Source of the DNA: Microbacterium sp. CGR2
Lineage (GTDB): Bacteria > Actinomycetota > Actinomycetes > Actinomycetales > Microbacteriaceae
NCBI RefSeq assembly: GCF_003626735.1
Contig: NZ_RBHX01000001.1
Location: 186,001-250,000, forward strand
Length of the DNA: 64,000 nt
Direction: 5' to 3'
Numbering within the stretch: the first letter of the stretch is position 1; each line of letters begins with the position of its first letter. The notes beneath the pieces were generated by a model that ran no database searches, was not told the DNA's origin, and was given only the letters and a program-made list of their open reading frames with translations. A program made the position numbers and the translations under genes. Below are positions 51,742 through 60,362 of this stretch, piece by piece.

Positions 51742-53325
51742 TCAGCGCAGCAGCGGCAGCCCCATCAACGGCCAGATCCACAGCGCGAAGGCGGCGACCA
51801 TCAGGAACATCGCCGGCGCCAGCAGCACGGAGAGCCGACGCAGATCGCGTCGCGAGAACCCGCCGGAGATCACATCCGGGTCGGCGAACATGGCCACCGG
51901 CTTGGCCGAGCTGGGGAGGGTGTGGCAGAAGCCGGCTGCTGCGGTCGAAGCCAACGCCGCCGCCATCGGGTCGACGCCGAGGGTGGGTGCGAGGGCGATC
52001 ACAACGGGGATGATCGCCGCCGAACGGGCCGATCGCGAGGGGATCAGCAGGTGCGCGGCCGTCGAGATCGCGATGACGGCGAGCACGAACGTCACGGCAC
52101 CCGATGCGCCCAAGCCCTGGATCGGCGCAAGGGCGGACGTGCTCAGCCAGGTGGCCGCGCCGGTGCGGGTGAGAGCAGACGCCAGTGCCAGCGTCGCGGC
52201 GAGGAACAGCAGCAGAGACCAGGGCACGCGTTTGATCGCCACGGGGAAGGTGGTGCAGCCGATACCGGGCGTCACGGCGGCGACCGCCCCGAGGAGGGCG
52301 ACGAGAGCCGGCGGAAGGTGGTGCAACGGCTCGGTGCTCCAGAGCGCGATGACTCCGATGAGCAGGATCGCCGCGCGCCGCTCGTCCGCACTCAAGGCAC
52401 CGGTGACCGTCGCCGAAGCGGACCGCTCGATGTCGACCGGATCGACGCGCAGGGGGGATCGACGATCTGCGCGATCCGTGAACCGCCAGAGGATGATCTC
52501 GCACGCGACGTGCGACGAGACGATTGCCAGCGGCAGTCCGAGCCAGAGCCACCCCAGGAATGTGAAGCCTGCTTCGCCGGAGGCCCGCAGCAGCTGGTCG
52601 GTGATGATGTGCGCACCGGCGCCGAGGAGAGACCCGACGGCAGACAGGAGCACGACCGTCGGCATCAGCAGCGAGAGCGCCCTGATCACACGCGCTCGGC
52701 CGGGAAGCACCCCCGAGACCGCCGTGAACACCGGCACGGCCAGCGCTGCGCGACCCGATGTGGCTGGTACGGCGAACGCGGTCAGCATGAGGGCGACGGT
52801 CGTCAAGTGGAAAAGGCTCCGCGGTCCTCGCGCGAAGCGCAGCAGATGCGAGGCTCCCCGAAGGGCAAGCCCCGATGAGGCGACCCCGGTGGCGATCACG
52901 AAAGCTCCGATGAGCAACCAGATCGTCTCATCGCCGAGGGAGGCGAAGAACGTGCTCGCCGGCAGCACACCGGTGACGATGAGAGCGATGGCCGCGAGGA
53001 AGGCGACGAGGGTGTCATCCAGCCGGGTCGCGCTCCACGCCCAGACCGCGAGGAGGAAGACAGTGACGGTCACGGCGATCGGGAGGGTCATCCCTCCCGG
53101 GTCGCCGGATGCCGGCTGCGCCTGGGCGGCCATCACGACGAAGCCGATCAGGATCGCCGCGATGATGGCGAGGCGGATGACGAGGCCGGGGTTCGGTGCA
53201 AGGAGGGCCCGGCGCGGTGCGGTGGTGCGCGGCGCCAGGGAGGGCATCGAACGCTGAGGCGGCACGGTGGCGAATCGGGCTCGTTCGGCACCGCCCGCTC
53301 GGATGCTGTCCGTGTGGGTGCTCAT
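51742..53325 (-). CDS. SLC13/DASS-family anion transporter
   Basis: Membrane protein of 527 residues with about 11-13 spans, of the divalent-anion:sodium symporter group (citrate, dicarboxylate, sulfate-type substrates). Recognisable are ETIWLLIGAFVIATGVASSGLALR, the proline-rich PALVALLGAVAAVTPGIG region and a second repeat, IPSRSARSAAIIPVVIALA, where PSRSAR replaces the usual SNT-type motif. The first 45 residues are a cytoplasmic tail. ATG overlaps the response-regulator stop (ATGA), so it is co-translated with the two-component system. The substrate is unknown. Confidence 0.82.
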   Translation of the reverse strand: MSTHTDSIRAGGAERARFATVPPQRSMPSLAPRTTAPRRALLAPNPGLVIRLAIIAAILIGFVVMAAQAQPASGDPGGMTLPIAVTVTVFLLAVWAWSATRLDDTLVAFLAAIALIVTGVLPASTFFASLGDETIWLLIGAFVIATGVASSGLALRGASHLLRFARGPRSLFHLTTVALMLTAFAVPATSGRAALAVPVFTAVSGVLPGRARVIRALSLLMPTVVLLSAVGSLLGAGAHIITDQLLRASGEAGFTFLGWLWLGLPLAIVSSHVACEIILWRFTDRADRRSPLRVDPVDIERSASATVTGALSADERRAAILLIGVIALWSTEPLHHLPPALVALLGAVAAVTPGIGCTTFPVAIKRVPWSLLLFLAATLALASALTRTGAATWLSTSALAPIQGLGASGAVTFVLAVIAISTAAHLLIPSRSARSAAIIPVVIALAPTLGVDPMAAALASTAAAGFCHTLPSSAKPVAMFADPDVISGGFSRRDLRRLSVLLAPAMFLMVAAFALWIWPLMGLPLLR

Positions 53326-53981
53326 CGGAATCGGTATCCCGCCCCGCGGACCGTCTCGATGCGGTCTGCGCCGATCTTGCCGCGCAGAGCGCGCACGTAC
53401 ACGTCGACGACGTTGGAGGCGGGATCGAAGTCCATTCCCCACACGTGCCCGATCAGCTGGTCGCGCGACAGCACCTGCCCTGCGTTCTGCAGGAACACCT
53501 CGAGGAGGGCGAACTCGCGAGAAGTGAGCTCACGCATGTCGCCGGCCACGGTCACGGTGCGCGCACGCACATCGACGCGAACATCCTCGTGTTCCAGCAC
53601 CGGACCGGCCGACCGGCCTTCGCCGTCACCGATGCGCAGTCGCACTCGCGCGGCGAGTTCGGCGAACTGGAAAGGCTTGGTGACGTAGTCGTTCGCGCCG
53701 CTCTCCAAGCCTCGTACCGTGTCGATGACGGAGTCCCGCGCGGTCAGGATGATCACCGGAGTCGCGACGCCCTCGCCGCGGAGATTGGCGAGTACATCGA
53801 AACCGTCCATCCCACCCAGACCGATGTCGAGCAGCACGAGGTCGAACATCCCGCCGCGGGCCATCAACAGGGCGGTATGGCCGTCGGCGGCTTCCGACGT
53901 GTCGTATCCCGCCGCACGCAGACCGCGACGGACGAAGGATGTGATGTGGGGATCGTCTTCAGCGATCAGGATGCTGCGCAT
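53322..53981 (-). CDS. OmpR-family response regulator
   Basis: Regulator of 219 residues. The receiver has the acidic pair (EDD, 8-10), phosphorylation site Asp52 (LVLLDIGLGGMDGF) and conserved Lys (YVTKPF). The C-terminal winged helix (ELTSREFALLEVFLQNAG...VVDVYVRALRGKI) is of OmpR/PhoB type. It starts 1 nt after the kinase stop and overlaps the transporter gene. Two direct repeats upstream of the first gene of the operon (55863-55882) could be its own binding site. Confidence 0.94.
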   Translation of the reverse strand: MRSILIAEDDPHITSFVRRGLRAAGYDTSEAADGHTALLMARGGMFDLVLLDIGLGGMDGFDVLANLRGEGVATPVIILTARDSVIDTVRGLESGANDYVTKPFQFAELAARVRLRIGDGEGRSAGPVLEHEDVRVDVRARTVTVAGDMRELTSREFALLEVFLQNAGQVLSRDQLIGHVWGMDFDPASNVVDVYVRALRGKIGADRIETVRGAGYRFR

Positions 53982-53982
53982 C

Positions 53983-55539
53983 TCACTCGTTCCTCTCCGT
54001 TTTGGGGCCGTTGCTCACGCCGGCGGGCGCGGGGATGTCGATGCCGAACGTCGCGCCCTCCCCGAGGACGCTGTCGACCCAGGCCGAACCGCCGTGCCCG
54101 TCGGCGATCGCGCGCACGATGGCGAGGCCCAGGCCGGATCCGCGACGCACACCGGTGCTGTCCCCGCGAGCGAAGCGCTCGAAGATGCGCTCGGCATCGG
54201 CGGCCGCGACGCCAGGACCGGTGTCACGCACCCACAGTCGAAGTCGCCGCTCCGCGCCTTCCCCCTCGAAGCGCGAACCGATGTCGATCCGGTCCCCTGG
54301 TTCTGTCACCTGCACGGCGTTCGCCGTCAGTTGCAGCACTGCCTGCGTGACGCGTTGCGGGTCGAGGGCCGCGCTCCCCTCGGCGATCTCCATCAGCTGC
54401 CAGCGACGGTCGCCCAGCGCTTGCGCCTTCGCCTCGATGTCGAGGGTGAGGGTCGCGACCTCGCAGTTCGCGATGCGCACGAAGTCGGACTGCTCTGCAC
54501 GAGCGAGCACCAGCAGGTCGGTGACGATACGGCTCATCCGATCGAGCTCACCGCTGACCAGGCGCAGGGTCTCTGCCCGTTCCTGGGGATCCTCGCTCAG
54601 CAGCTCGAGCTGTCCGCGCACGATCGTGATCGGAGTACGCAGCTCGTGGCCCGCATCGTCGACGAAGCGCTGCTGCGTCGTGTGCAGGGTTTCGAGCCGG
54701 TCGAGCATCTGGTTGAACGTCGTGGCGACCGCGGCGATGTCGTCGGTCCCCTCCACGGGAACGCGGGCGGTCAGGTCGTGCTCGCCGATATCCCGCGCCA
54801 CCCGATAGACCTCTCGCACCGGGGCGAGGATCTGACCGGCGACGAGCCAGGCGACCCCGGAGCTCAGGAGGATCCCGAGCAGCGCGACCCAGGCGATCGT
54901 GGTGAAACTGGCGTCGACCTGCGAACGCGCGTTCTGCGTGTAGTTCACGATGACGAGAGCGCCCTCCCGATCCCCGGCGGTGAACTCCAGTCGCCCCCAC
55001 CGCAGCGGCCCGGTCTCGGAGGTCTCCAGAGCGCCGGACGAGGCGCTGGTGCCCAGCAGCCGGCTGATCAGTGCGGCACCGCCCGGCACGGACGACAGAT
55101 CCGTCGGCTCGGTCGCTTCGACTCGCCCGTCGGCGACGGAGACCACTTCACCGTCGACGCTGGCGACCACGACCTCGTCCTCATGTACCGACTGGCGCAC
55201 GACATATTCGGTGAGCATCGCCTCCGGGGTCGCGTAACCGCTTGCCGCGGCATCCTCGGCGAACCGGGCGAACTCGGCGGCCTCCTGCTCGATCTGCGTG
55301 TTGGCGGTCTCCTCGACGCCGGCGAGGAAGATGCTGCGGCCCATGAGCCCCACGGCGATGAGGGTGATCACCGTACTCAAGATGATCCACAGGGTGATCC
55401 TCCAGCGGGCGGGGAGCGTGCGAGGGCGCAGGGTGCGCAATGGTGCCCCGGTGCGCGCCGCGGCCGACGAGTCCTTCTCCGCGCGCTTCGGCTGTTCCGT
55501 CGGGACGACCTCGATCGGCAGGGTCGGCGCGTCAGTCAT
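53983..55539 (-). CDS. Sensor histidine kinase (HAMP/HisKA type)
   Basis: Membrane kinase of 518 residues: first span near 46-68, an extracytoplasmic sensor region of about 150 residues, second span near 214-238, HAMP domain, HisKA with the phospho-acceptor His in DDAGHELRTPITIVRGQLEL, and a HATPase domain with TANAVQ (N box), DTGPGV and GSGLGLAIV. Start at 55539 overlaps the end of the small upstream gene by 8 nt. It pairs with the OmpR-type regulator. The signal is unknown. Confidence 0.93.
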   Translation of the reverse strand: MTDAPTLPIEVVPTEQPKRAEKDSSAAARTGAPLRTLRPRTLPARWRITLWIILSTVITLIAVGLMGRSIFLAGVEETANTQIEQEAAEFARFAEDAAASGYATPEAMLTEYVVRQSVHEDEVVVASVDGEVVSVADGRVEATEPTDLSSVPGGAALISRLLGTSASSGALETSETGPLRWGRLEFTAGDREGALVIVNYTQNARSQVDASFTTIAWVALLGILLSSGVAWLVAGQILAPVREVYRVARDIGEHDLTARVPVEGTDDIAAVATTFNQMLDRLETLHTTQQRFVDDAGHELRTPITIVRGQLELLSEDPQERAETLRLVSGELDRMSRIVTDLLVLARAEQSDFVRIANCEVATLTLDIEAKAQALGDRRWQLMEIAEGSAALDPQRVTQAVLQLTANAVQVTEPGDRIDIGSRFEGEGAERRLRLWVRDTGPGVAAADAERIFERFARGDSTGVRRGSGLGLAIVRAIADGHGGSAWVDSVLGEGATFGIDIPAPAGVSNGPKTERNE

Positions 55540-55834
55540 CGTCGCCGCCGTCATCATCATCATCGTCATCGTCGTCGGGTTGCGGAGCCGGTGCGGGAGC
55601 CGGAGCGGGGGCCGGTGCCGGAGCGGGAGCCGGTGCCGGAGCGGGAGCCGGGGCGGGAGCCGGTGCCGGGGTGGGTGTCGCCGTCGGCTCGGCCGGGGCG
55701 AGCTGCACCACGAGCGGCTTCGACGGAATCTGCGGCGACGACGGCATCTGTGCCAGGGCGATGCCGCCCACCGCGAAGATCACCGGGATGGCGATCAGTG
55801 CGCCCGGGATCAGGATGCGTCGTGCGTTGCTCAT
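55532..55834 (-). CDS. Small membrane-anchored protein with Pro-Ala repeat and poly-Asp tail
   Basis: 100-residue protein of unknown function. A single hydrophobic N-terminal segment (RRILIPGALIAIPVIFAVGGIALA, residues 5-28 in two halves) is followed by a short linker, about 20 alternating Pro-Ala dipeptides and a C-terminal Asp run (nine Asp, GG, three Asp). The Pro-Ala part is encoded by tandem GC-rich repeats at about 55590-55680. Its stop overlaps the kinase start, so it is made with the two-component system. A rigid spacer holding an acidic cluster outside the membrane could bind cations such as calcium or be a ligand for the kinase; both are guesses. Confidence 0.75.
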   Translation of the reverse strand: MSNARRILIPGALIAIPVIFAVGGIALAQMPSSPQIPSKPLVVQLAPAEPTATPTPAPAPAPAPAPAPAPAPAPAPAPAPAPAPQPDDDDDDDDDGGDDD

Positions 55835-55862
55835 GACACCATGATGGCGGTCGCGCATGATG

Positions 55863-55882
55863 CCCGGATGAGCCCTGGATGA
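55863..55882 (-). promoter_or_regulatory. Direct repeats upstream of the two-component operon
   Basis: On the minus strand TCATCC-AGGGC and TCATCC-GGGC repeat with an 11-bp period (55882-55863), 29-48 nt before the start of the small-protein gene. OmpR-family regulators bind such 10-11-bp direct repeats, so this is a candidate autoregulatory site. Confidence 0.45.
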
Positions 55883-55903
55883 AGATTGCTTCATACAACG
55901 GTC

Positions 55904-56188
55904 ATGAGTCTCTCGCGGGAGAGCACGGGCTCGCCGTTGACGGGGTCAGCCCCTGCGGCGGCAGGGTATCTCGTCGGAGTCGTTGTCCCGTCGTCGCTGG
56001 TTGCGCAGCTGACCGGAAGCGTGCTCTACGGCCGTTCGTGGCCAGGGGGCACGCGCGGTTGGCTCGTCGGAGTGATCGCCTTCGTGGCTGTTGGCCTCGC
56101 GTCGGCGGCATTGACGAAGCAAGGAAAGGCCCCGCATCACCGGCTTTTGGGTCTCCAGAAAAGCTCGCTCAAGCAGAACGCACAGTGA
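55904..56188 (+). CDS. Small hypothetical membrane protein
   Basis: Possible 94-residue protein from ATG 55904 with one or two hydrophobic segments (GYLVGVVVPSSLVAQLTGSV, then TRGWLVGVIAFVAVGLASAA) and a basic C-terminus. Codon third positions are less GC-rich than neighbours. No strong ribosome-binding site is seen, and it partly faces the promoter region of the two-component operon, so it may be a decayed or spurious gene. I do not recognise a family. Confidence 0.4.
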   Translation: MSLSRESTGSPLTGSAPAAAGYLVGVVVPSSLVAQLTGSVLYGRSWPGGTRGWLVGVIAFVAVGLASAALTKQGKAPHHRLLGLQKSSLKQNAQ

Positions 56189-56229
56189 TCGGATCCAACC
56201 ACGTCGCGCTCGTCGACACGGGCGCGTGG

Positions 56230-57027
56230 TCAATCCTTCCGGCGCCCTCTGATCGCTTTCATGGTCATCTGCACGGCGATGACCGCGAGGTATGCCGCGA
56301 AGAGCATGTTCCCTGCCGCGGGATCGACGATCGTCGCCAGCCAGGCTCCCAGAGCCGTCGTCGTGCATGCGGACACACCGATGATCGCGGCCGCGGCCAG
56401 GTCGACGTTGCGATGCCGGATGTTTCCGACGGTGCCGGAGATCGCCGTCGGGATCATCATCAGAAGCGATGTGCCTTTGGCGATCAGGTCGCTCGTACCG
56501 AACGCCAGCATCAGCACCGGCACGACGATCACTCCCCCGCCCACGCCGATGAGTCCCGCGAGGATGCCGGTCCCCACCCCCACGGCCACCAGGGCGATGC
56601 CGGTGAGCCAGGTGAGCTCGAACACGGCATCCCGGGAAGGAATGACGAGCAACAGGCTGACGATCACCACCACGAGGAACCCGACAAAGCCCCACCGCAG
56701 GGCTGTCTGCGAGATACGTGGCAAAAGACGCGTACCGATCTGCGCTCCGACGACCGCGCCGGCTGCGAGAACGAGCGCCGGGATCCAGGCGACGGAGCCC
56801 GACGCAGCGTAGGAGATGACACCGACGCTCGCCGTCGGGATGATGGCTGCCAGAGAGGTGCCCGCTGCGAGGCGCTGGTCGAACTGAAGAAGCAGCACCA
56901 GCAGCGGGACGATCACGGTGCCGCCGCCGACCCCGAAGAGTCCGGAGAGGAGGCCCGCGATCAGTCCGATCCCGATGAAGGCGGCATAGGCTCTGGGCCC
57001 TCGGCTCAGGGCCTGTGCGTCACTCAC
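56230..57027 (-). CDS. TauE/SafE (TSUP) family membrane exporter
   Basis: Integral membrane protein of 265 residues with about eight spans in two repeats, each with the family GxxGxGGG-type motif: GLLSGLFGVGGGTVIVPLLV and GILAGLIGVGGGVIVVPVLM. TSUP proteins move sulfite, organosulfonates or other small anions. GTG at 57027 lies 6 nt after a TAGGCT box (leaderless candidate), so despite following tctA it may be transcribed independently. The substrate is unknown. Confidence 0.88.
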   Translation of the reverse strand: MSDAQALSRGPRAYAAFIGIGLIAGLLSGLFGVGGGTVIVPLLVLLLQFDQRLAAGTSLAAIIPTASVGVISYAASGSVAWIPALVLAAGAVVGAQIGTRLLPRISQTALRWGFVGFLVVVIVSLLLVIPSRDAVFELTWLTGIALVAVGVGTGILAGLIGVGGGVIVVPVLMLAFGTSDLIAKGTSLLMMIPTAISGTVGNIRHRNVDLAAAAIIGVSACTTTALGAWLATIVDPAAGNMLFAAYLAVIAVQMTMKAIRGRRKD

Positions 57028-57064
57028 CGGATCAGCCTACTCGCGGCCTCCTCCCCTCCCGAAC

Positions 57065-58612
57065 TCAGACCTCCGAGTCCGCTTTGATCGGCACCGAGAT
57101 CGACTCGGTCAGGGCCTGCTCGTACCGTCGCTGCTTCCGGCGCAGCCACAGCCCGCCGATGATCAGAACAGCCAGCACGCCGTAGGCGACGGCGGCGAAC
57201 GGCTGCATGACCAAGGTGCTCAGGTCGCCCTGACTCAGTTGCAGTGCCTTGCGCAGCTGCTCTTCAGCCATGGGTCCGAGGATCATCCCGACCACCAGAG
57301 GCGCCACCGGATAGCCGTACCGCCGCATGAAGTAACCGAGGATGCCGACGATCAACAGGATCACGATGTCCGACGGCGAGCTGTGCAGCGCGTACGCACC
57401 GAAGACGGCGAACAGAAGGATGCCGGCGTAGAGGTACGGACGAGGGATCTGCAGCAGCTTCACCCACATGCCGACGAGGGGCAGGTTCAGCACGATGAGG
57501 ATGAGGTTGCCGATGTAGAGGCTTGCGACCAGCGCCCAGACGAGGCCTGACTGGCTCTCGAACAGCAGCGGCCCCGGTTGGATGCCGTAGGACTGGAAGG
57601 CGGTGAGGATGATCGCAGCGGTCGCCGTGGTCGGCAGTCCCAGCGTGAGCAGTGGTACCAGGACGCCGGCGGCTGCCGCATTGTTGGCCGACTCCGGGCC
57701 GGCGACTCCCTCGATCGCACCCCGACCGAACTCGTCGCGGTGCTTCGACAGCTTGCGCTCGGTCGCGTACGACAGGAAAGTCGCGACATCCGCGCCACCG
57801 GCGGGGATCGTGCCGATCGGGAAGCCGATCGCGGCTCCGCGCAGCCAGGGCTTCCACGACCTCCGCCAGTCGGACCTGGTCATCCACGACCGCCACCCGC
57901 GGGTGACGGGGATGACGTCGACCGTTCCGTGCCTCAGCCGGGCGGCGATGTAGAAGGTCTCCCCGACGGCGAACAGGCCGACGGCGACGAGGACGATGTC
58001 CACACCGTCCGACAGTGCCGGCAGGCCGAGGGTGTAACGCTGCTGCCCCGAGAGCCAGTCGGTGCCGACGAGGCCGAGGAAGAGCCCGACACCGAGCGAG
58101 AGCATGCCCCGAGAGATCGAACTGCCGATCAGGGCGCCGACGGTGATGAAGGCGATCACGATGAGGGCGACGTAGTCCGCCGGGCCCAGGTTCACCGCGA
58201 ACTGCGCGAGCAGCGGAGCCAGCAGCGTCAGGCCGAGCGTCGCCAGGGTTCCGGCGATGAAGGATCCGATGGCCGCGGTCGCGAGCGCGGCGGCCCCACG
58301 CCCCATCCTGGCCATCTTGTTGCCTTCGATCGCCGTGACGATCGAGGCCGACTCCCCCGGTGTGTTGAGCAGGATGCTGGTGGTCGAACCGCCGTACATG
58401 CCGCCGTAGTAGATGCCGGCGAAGGTGATGAGCGCCGCAGTGGGGTCCAGGGTGTAGGTGAGGGGAAGCAGCAGCGCGACCGTCATGGCGGGGCCGATGC
58501 CGGGGAGCACACCGACCGCGGTGCCGACGAAGACGCCGAGGAACGCGAACGCGAGGTACTGGGGCTGAAGCGCGGTGGCGAAGCCCTCCATGAGCAGAGT
58601 CCAGCTGTCCAT
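57065..58612 (-). CDS. tctA: Tripartite tricarboxylate transporter large membrane subunit TctA
   Basis: Main channel subunit, 515 residues with about 12 spans, importing citrate-like tricarboxylates or related acids with TctB and the binding protein TctC. The family motifs [41 protein letters not shown] (about 65-85) and [19 protein letters not shown] are clear. ATG 58612 overlaps the tctB stop by one base (TGATG). Third gene of tctCBA, divergent from the membrane regulator at 60363. Confidence 0.95.
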   Translation of the reverse strand: MDSWTLLMEGFATALQPQYLAFAFLGVFVGTAVGVLPGIGPAMTVALLLPLTYTLDPTAALITFAGIYYGGMYGGSTTSILLNTPGESASIVTAIEGNKMARMGRGAAALATAAIGSFIAGTLATLGLTLLAPLLAQFAVNLGPADYVALIVIAFITVGALIGSSISRGMLSLGVGLFLGLVGTDWLSGQQRYTLGLPALSDGVDIVLVAVGLFAVGETFYIAARLRHGTVDVIPVTRGWRSWMTRSDWRRSWKPWLRGAAIGFPIGTIPAGGADVATFLSYATERKLSKHRDEFGRGAIEGVAGPESANNAAAAGVLVPLLTLGLPTTATAAIILTAFQSYGIQPGPLLFESQSGLVWALVASLYIGNLILIVLNLPLVGMWVKLLQIPRPYLYAGILLFAVFGAYALHSSPSDIVILLIVGILGYFMRRYGYPVAPLVVGMILGPMAEEQLRKALQLSQGDLSTLVMQPFAAVAYGVLAVLIIGGLWLRRKQRRYEQALTESISVPIKADSEV

Positions 58613-59181
58613 CAGAACATCCTTCCGAGCCAGCCGAGCGCAGGCCCCCACGGCAACGACAGACCGAGCAGGCCGCCGAACACGATCTGGATCACGAGTG
58701 CGACGACGATGCCGACCAGGAACGCCACCCACCACCGCTTGGCGGAGAGCGACCACGCGACGCCGCCGAAGAGCAGGGCGGCGGCCGGAGCCCAGCCGAG
58801 CGGTTCGATCAGAAAGAGGTGCGCGACCACCAAGCCCGCCAGCTTGGCGAGAGTGGTCCAGTCGGTCGGCAGGCTCTCGTCGATGTCCTCCGCCTCTTCC
58901 GGACCCCCTCGGTCACCGCGCAGCACACCGACGAGCACGGCGACCGCGGATGCCAGCAGAAGGGCGGCGACGAAGATCGGGAACACTGTCGGACCGGCCT
59001 TCATGCCGACCGGGACATGGATCAGGAAGATGCCGACGACGGCGAAGACGCCGAGCGCGACCATGATTGCGGCGAACACCAGCTCGCCGATGGGGGCGGA
59101 ACGAGCGCGGTGTACGGGCCGGCCGTGATGGTCGGCCCGCACACCCCGCTTCTCGGCCCCCGGCGATGCGGGGACCGTCAT
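58612..59181 (-). CDS. tctB: Tripartite tricarboxylate transporter small membrane subunit TctB
   Basis: Small membrane subunit of 189 residues with four hydrophobic segments: about 32-55, 66-87, 117-133 and 135-180. An Asp/Glu-rich cytoplasmic loop ([15 protein letters not shown]) lies in the middle. TctB is poorly conserved in sequence, and assignment rests on length, topology and its place between tctC and tctA. It starts 1 nt after the tctC stop. Confidence 0.9.
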   Translation of the reverse strand: MTVPASPGAEKRGVRADHHGRPVHRARSAPIGELVFAAIMVALGVFAVVGIFLIHVPVGMKAGPTVFPIFVAALLLASAVAVLVGVLRGDRGGPEEAEDIDESLPTDWTTLAKLAGLVVAHLFLIEPLGWAPAAALLFGGVAWSLSAKRWWVAFLVGIVVALVIQIVFGGLLGLSLPWGPALGWLGRMF

Positions 59182-59182
59182 G

Positions 59183-60199
59183 TCACTGCACCAGACCGAT
59201 GTTCTTCAGCGTCGCGGTGACTTCCTCGATGTCGCCCGTGAGGAACTCATCGAATTCCGCCCCGACGAGGAACGCATCGGTCCAGCCCTTGGTCTCCAGC
59301 TGCTCCGTCCACGCGTCGGACTCGTGCAGTTCGGTGACGACGCGTACGAGCTCGTCCTTCTCACCGTCGGAGATGTCGCCGGGCGCGATCACGCCGCGCC
59401 AGTTGGTGAGAACCACGTCATAGCCCTCCTCCGTGATGGTGGGGACGTCCGGCAGCTGGGAAACGGGCTCCTCGCTCGACACCGCCAGTGCGCGCAGAGC
59501 GCCGCTCTCGATGTGCTGGGCGAACTCGCCCACGCCCGAGATGCCCGCGGCGACCTTGCCGCCGAGGAGAAGCGGGACGGCCTCGCCACCGCCGGAGTTC
59601 GGGGTGTAGTTCAGCTTCTCCGCGATCTGAGCGCCGTCGAGACCCGCCTCCTCGAGCATCAGCCCGGCGAGGATATGGTCGGCGCCGCCGGCGGATCCAC
59701 CGGTGATCGTGACGGACTGGCCGTTGTCCACGACGTCCTCCACGAGATCCTCGAGCGTGTCGTACTTCGAGTCGTCCGGGACGACCACGACCAGTGGCTC
59801 GTCCGTGAGGCGGGCGATCGGCGTGGTGTCCTCGATCCGCACCGCGGAGGCGTTGGTCTCGACCGCGCCGACCATGACGAGCCCCATCACCATGAGCGTG
59901 TTCGGATCCTTCTCGTTGGCGAGCTGCGCCAGGCCGACGGTTCCGCCGGCGCCGCCCACGTTCGTCACGGGCGCGGACTTCACGATGTCGTCCTCGGTCA
60001 GCACCTGCGACATGGCGCGGCCCGTCTGATCCCAGCCTCCGCCGGGGTCCGCGGGGACGATGAGGGAGACGTCGGTCACGGTCGCCGCTTCCGCATCGCC
60101 TCCATCGTCGGTGGATGCGCTGCCGTCGGCGCACGAGGTCAGGGTGAGTGCGGCCACCGCCGCCAGGGCGGTGAGGACTCCGATGCGTGTGTTCTTCAT
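59183..60199 (-). CDS. tctC: Tripartite tricarboxylate transporter substrate-binding lipoprotein TctC
   Basis: Extracytoplasmic binding protein of 338 residues (Bug/TctC family). The signal peptide ends in a lipobox with Cys23 (LTLTSCADG). The mature part begins with VSLIVPADPGGGWDQTGRAM, the classic TctC phosphate-loop-like motif, and continues with NVGGAGGTVGLAQLAN. A very strong AAGGAGGAG box precedes ATG 60199. First gene of tctCBA; the divergent region carries 21-22-bp direct repeats, probably the regulator's target. Confidence 0.94.
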   Translation of the reverse strand: MKNTRIGVLTALAAVAALTLTSCADGSASTDDGGDAEAATVTDVSLIVPADPGGGWDQTGRAMSQVLTEDDIVKSAPVTNVGGAGGTVGLAQLANEKDPNTLMVMGLVMVGAVETNASAVRIEDTTPIARLTDEPLVVVVPDDSKYDTLEDLVEDVVDNGQSVTITGGSAGGADHILAGLMLEEAGLDGAQIAEKLNYTPNSGGGEAVPLLLGGKVAAGISGVGEFAQHIESGALRALAVSSEEPVSQLPDVPTITEEGYDVVLTNWRGVIAPGDISDGEKDELVRVVTELHESDAWTEQLETKGWTDAFLVGAEFDEFLTGDIEEVTATLKNIGLVQ

Positions 60200-60268
60200 G
60201 TGCGCTCCTCCTTGAGCGTTCGTGGTGCTGTTGCTCCACCCTGGAAGGTCGGGAGGCGCCGTTCAACC

Positions 60269-60310
60269 TTCGGAAACCATTGGTCGGAGTTTCGGAACTA
60301 TTGGTCGCAA
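60269..60310. promoter_or_regulatory. Direct-repeat operator candidate between tctC and its regulator
   Basis: TTCGGAA-N3-ATTGGTCG at 60269-60286 recurs as TTCGGAA-N2-ATTGGTCG at 60291-60307, a period of 21-22 bp (two helical turns). It lies between divergent tctC and the regulator gene, 70 nt from the tctC start. The arrangement suits side-by-side binding of a CitB-type DNA-binding domain. Confidence 0.65.
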
Positions 60311-60362
60311 CCCGTGTCCTTCCTCGCTCGCGCCGCGCTCGGTGAGGGACGACAATGAACAG

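Noticed and set aside
53983..55569. Longer kinase start at 55569 (MTMMMMTAATM...)
   Set aside because: That stretch is the antisense-like reading of the upstream gene's Asp codons; ATG 55539 gives a normal N-terminus and the typical short overlap.
55590..55680. Short tandem GC-rich repeats resembling a CRISPR or minisatellite
   Set aside because: Units are 6-12 nt without unique spacers and simply encode the Pro-Ala repeat of a small protein.
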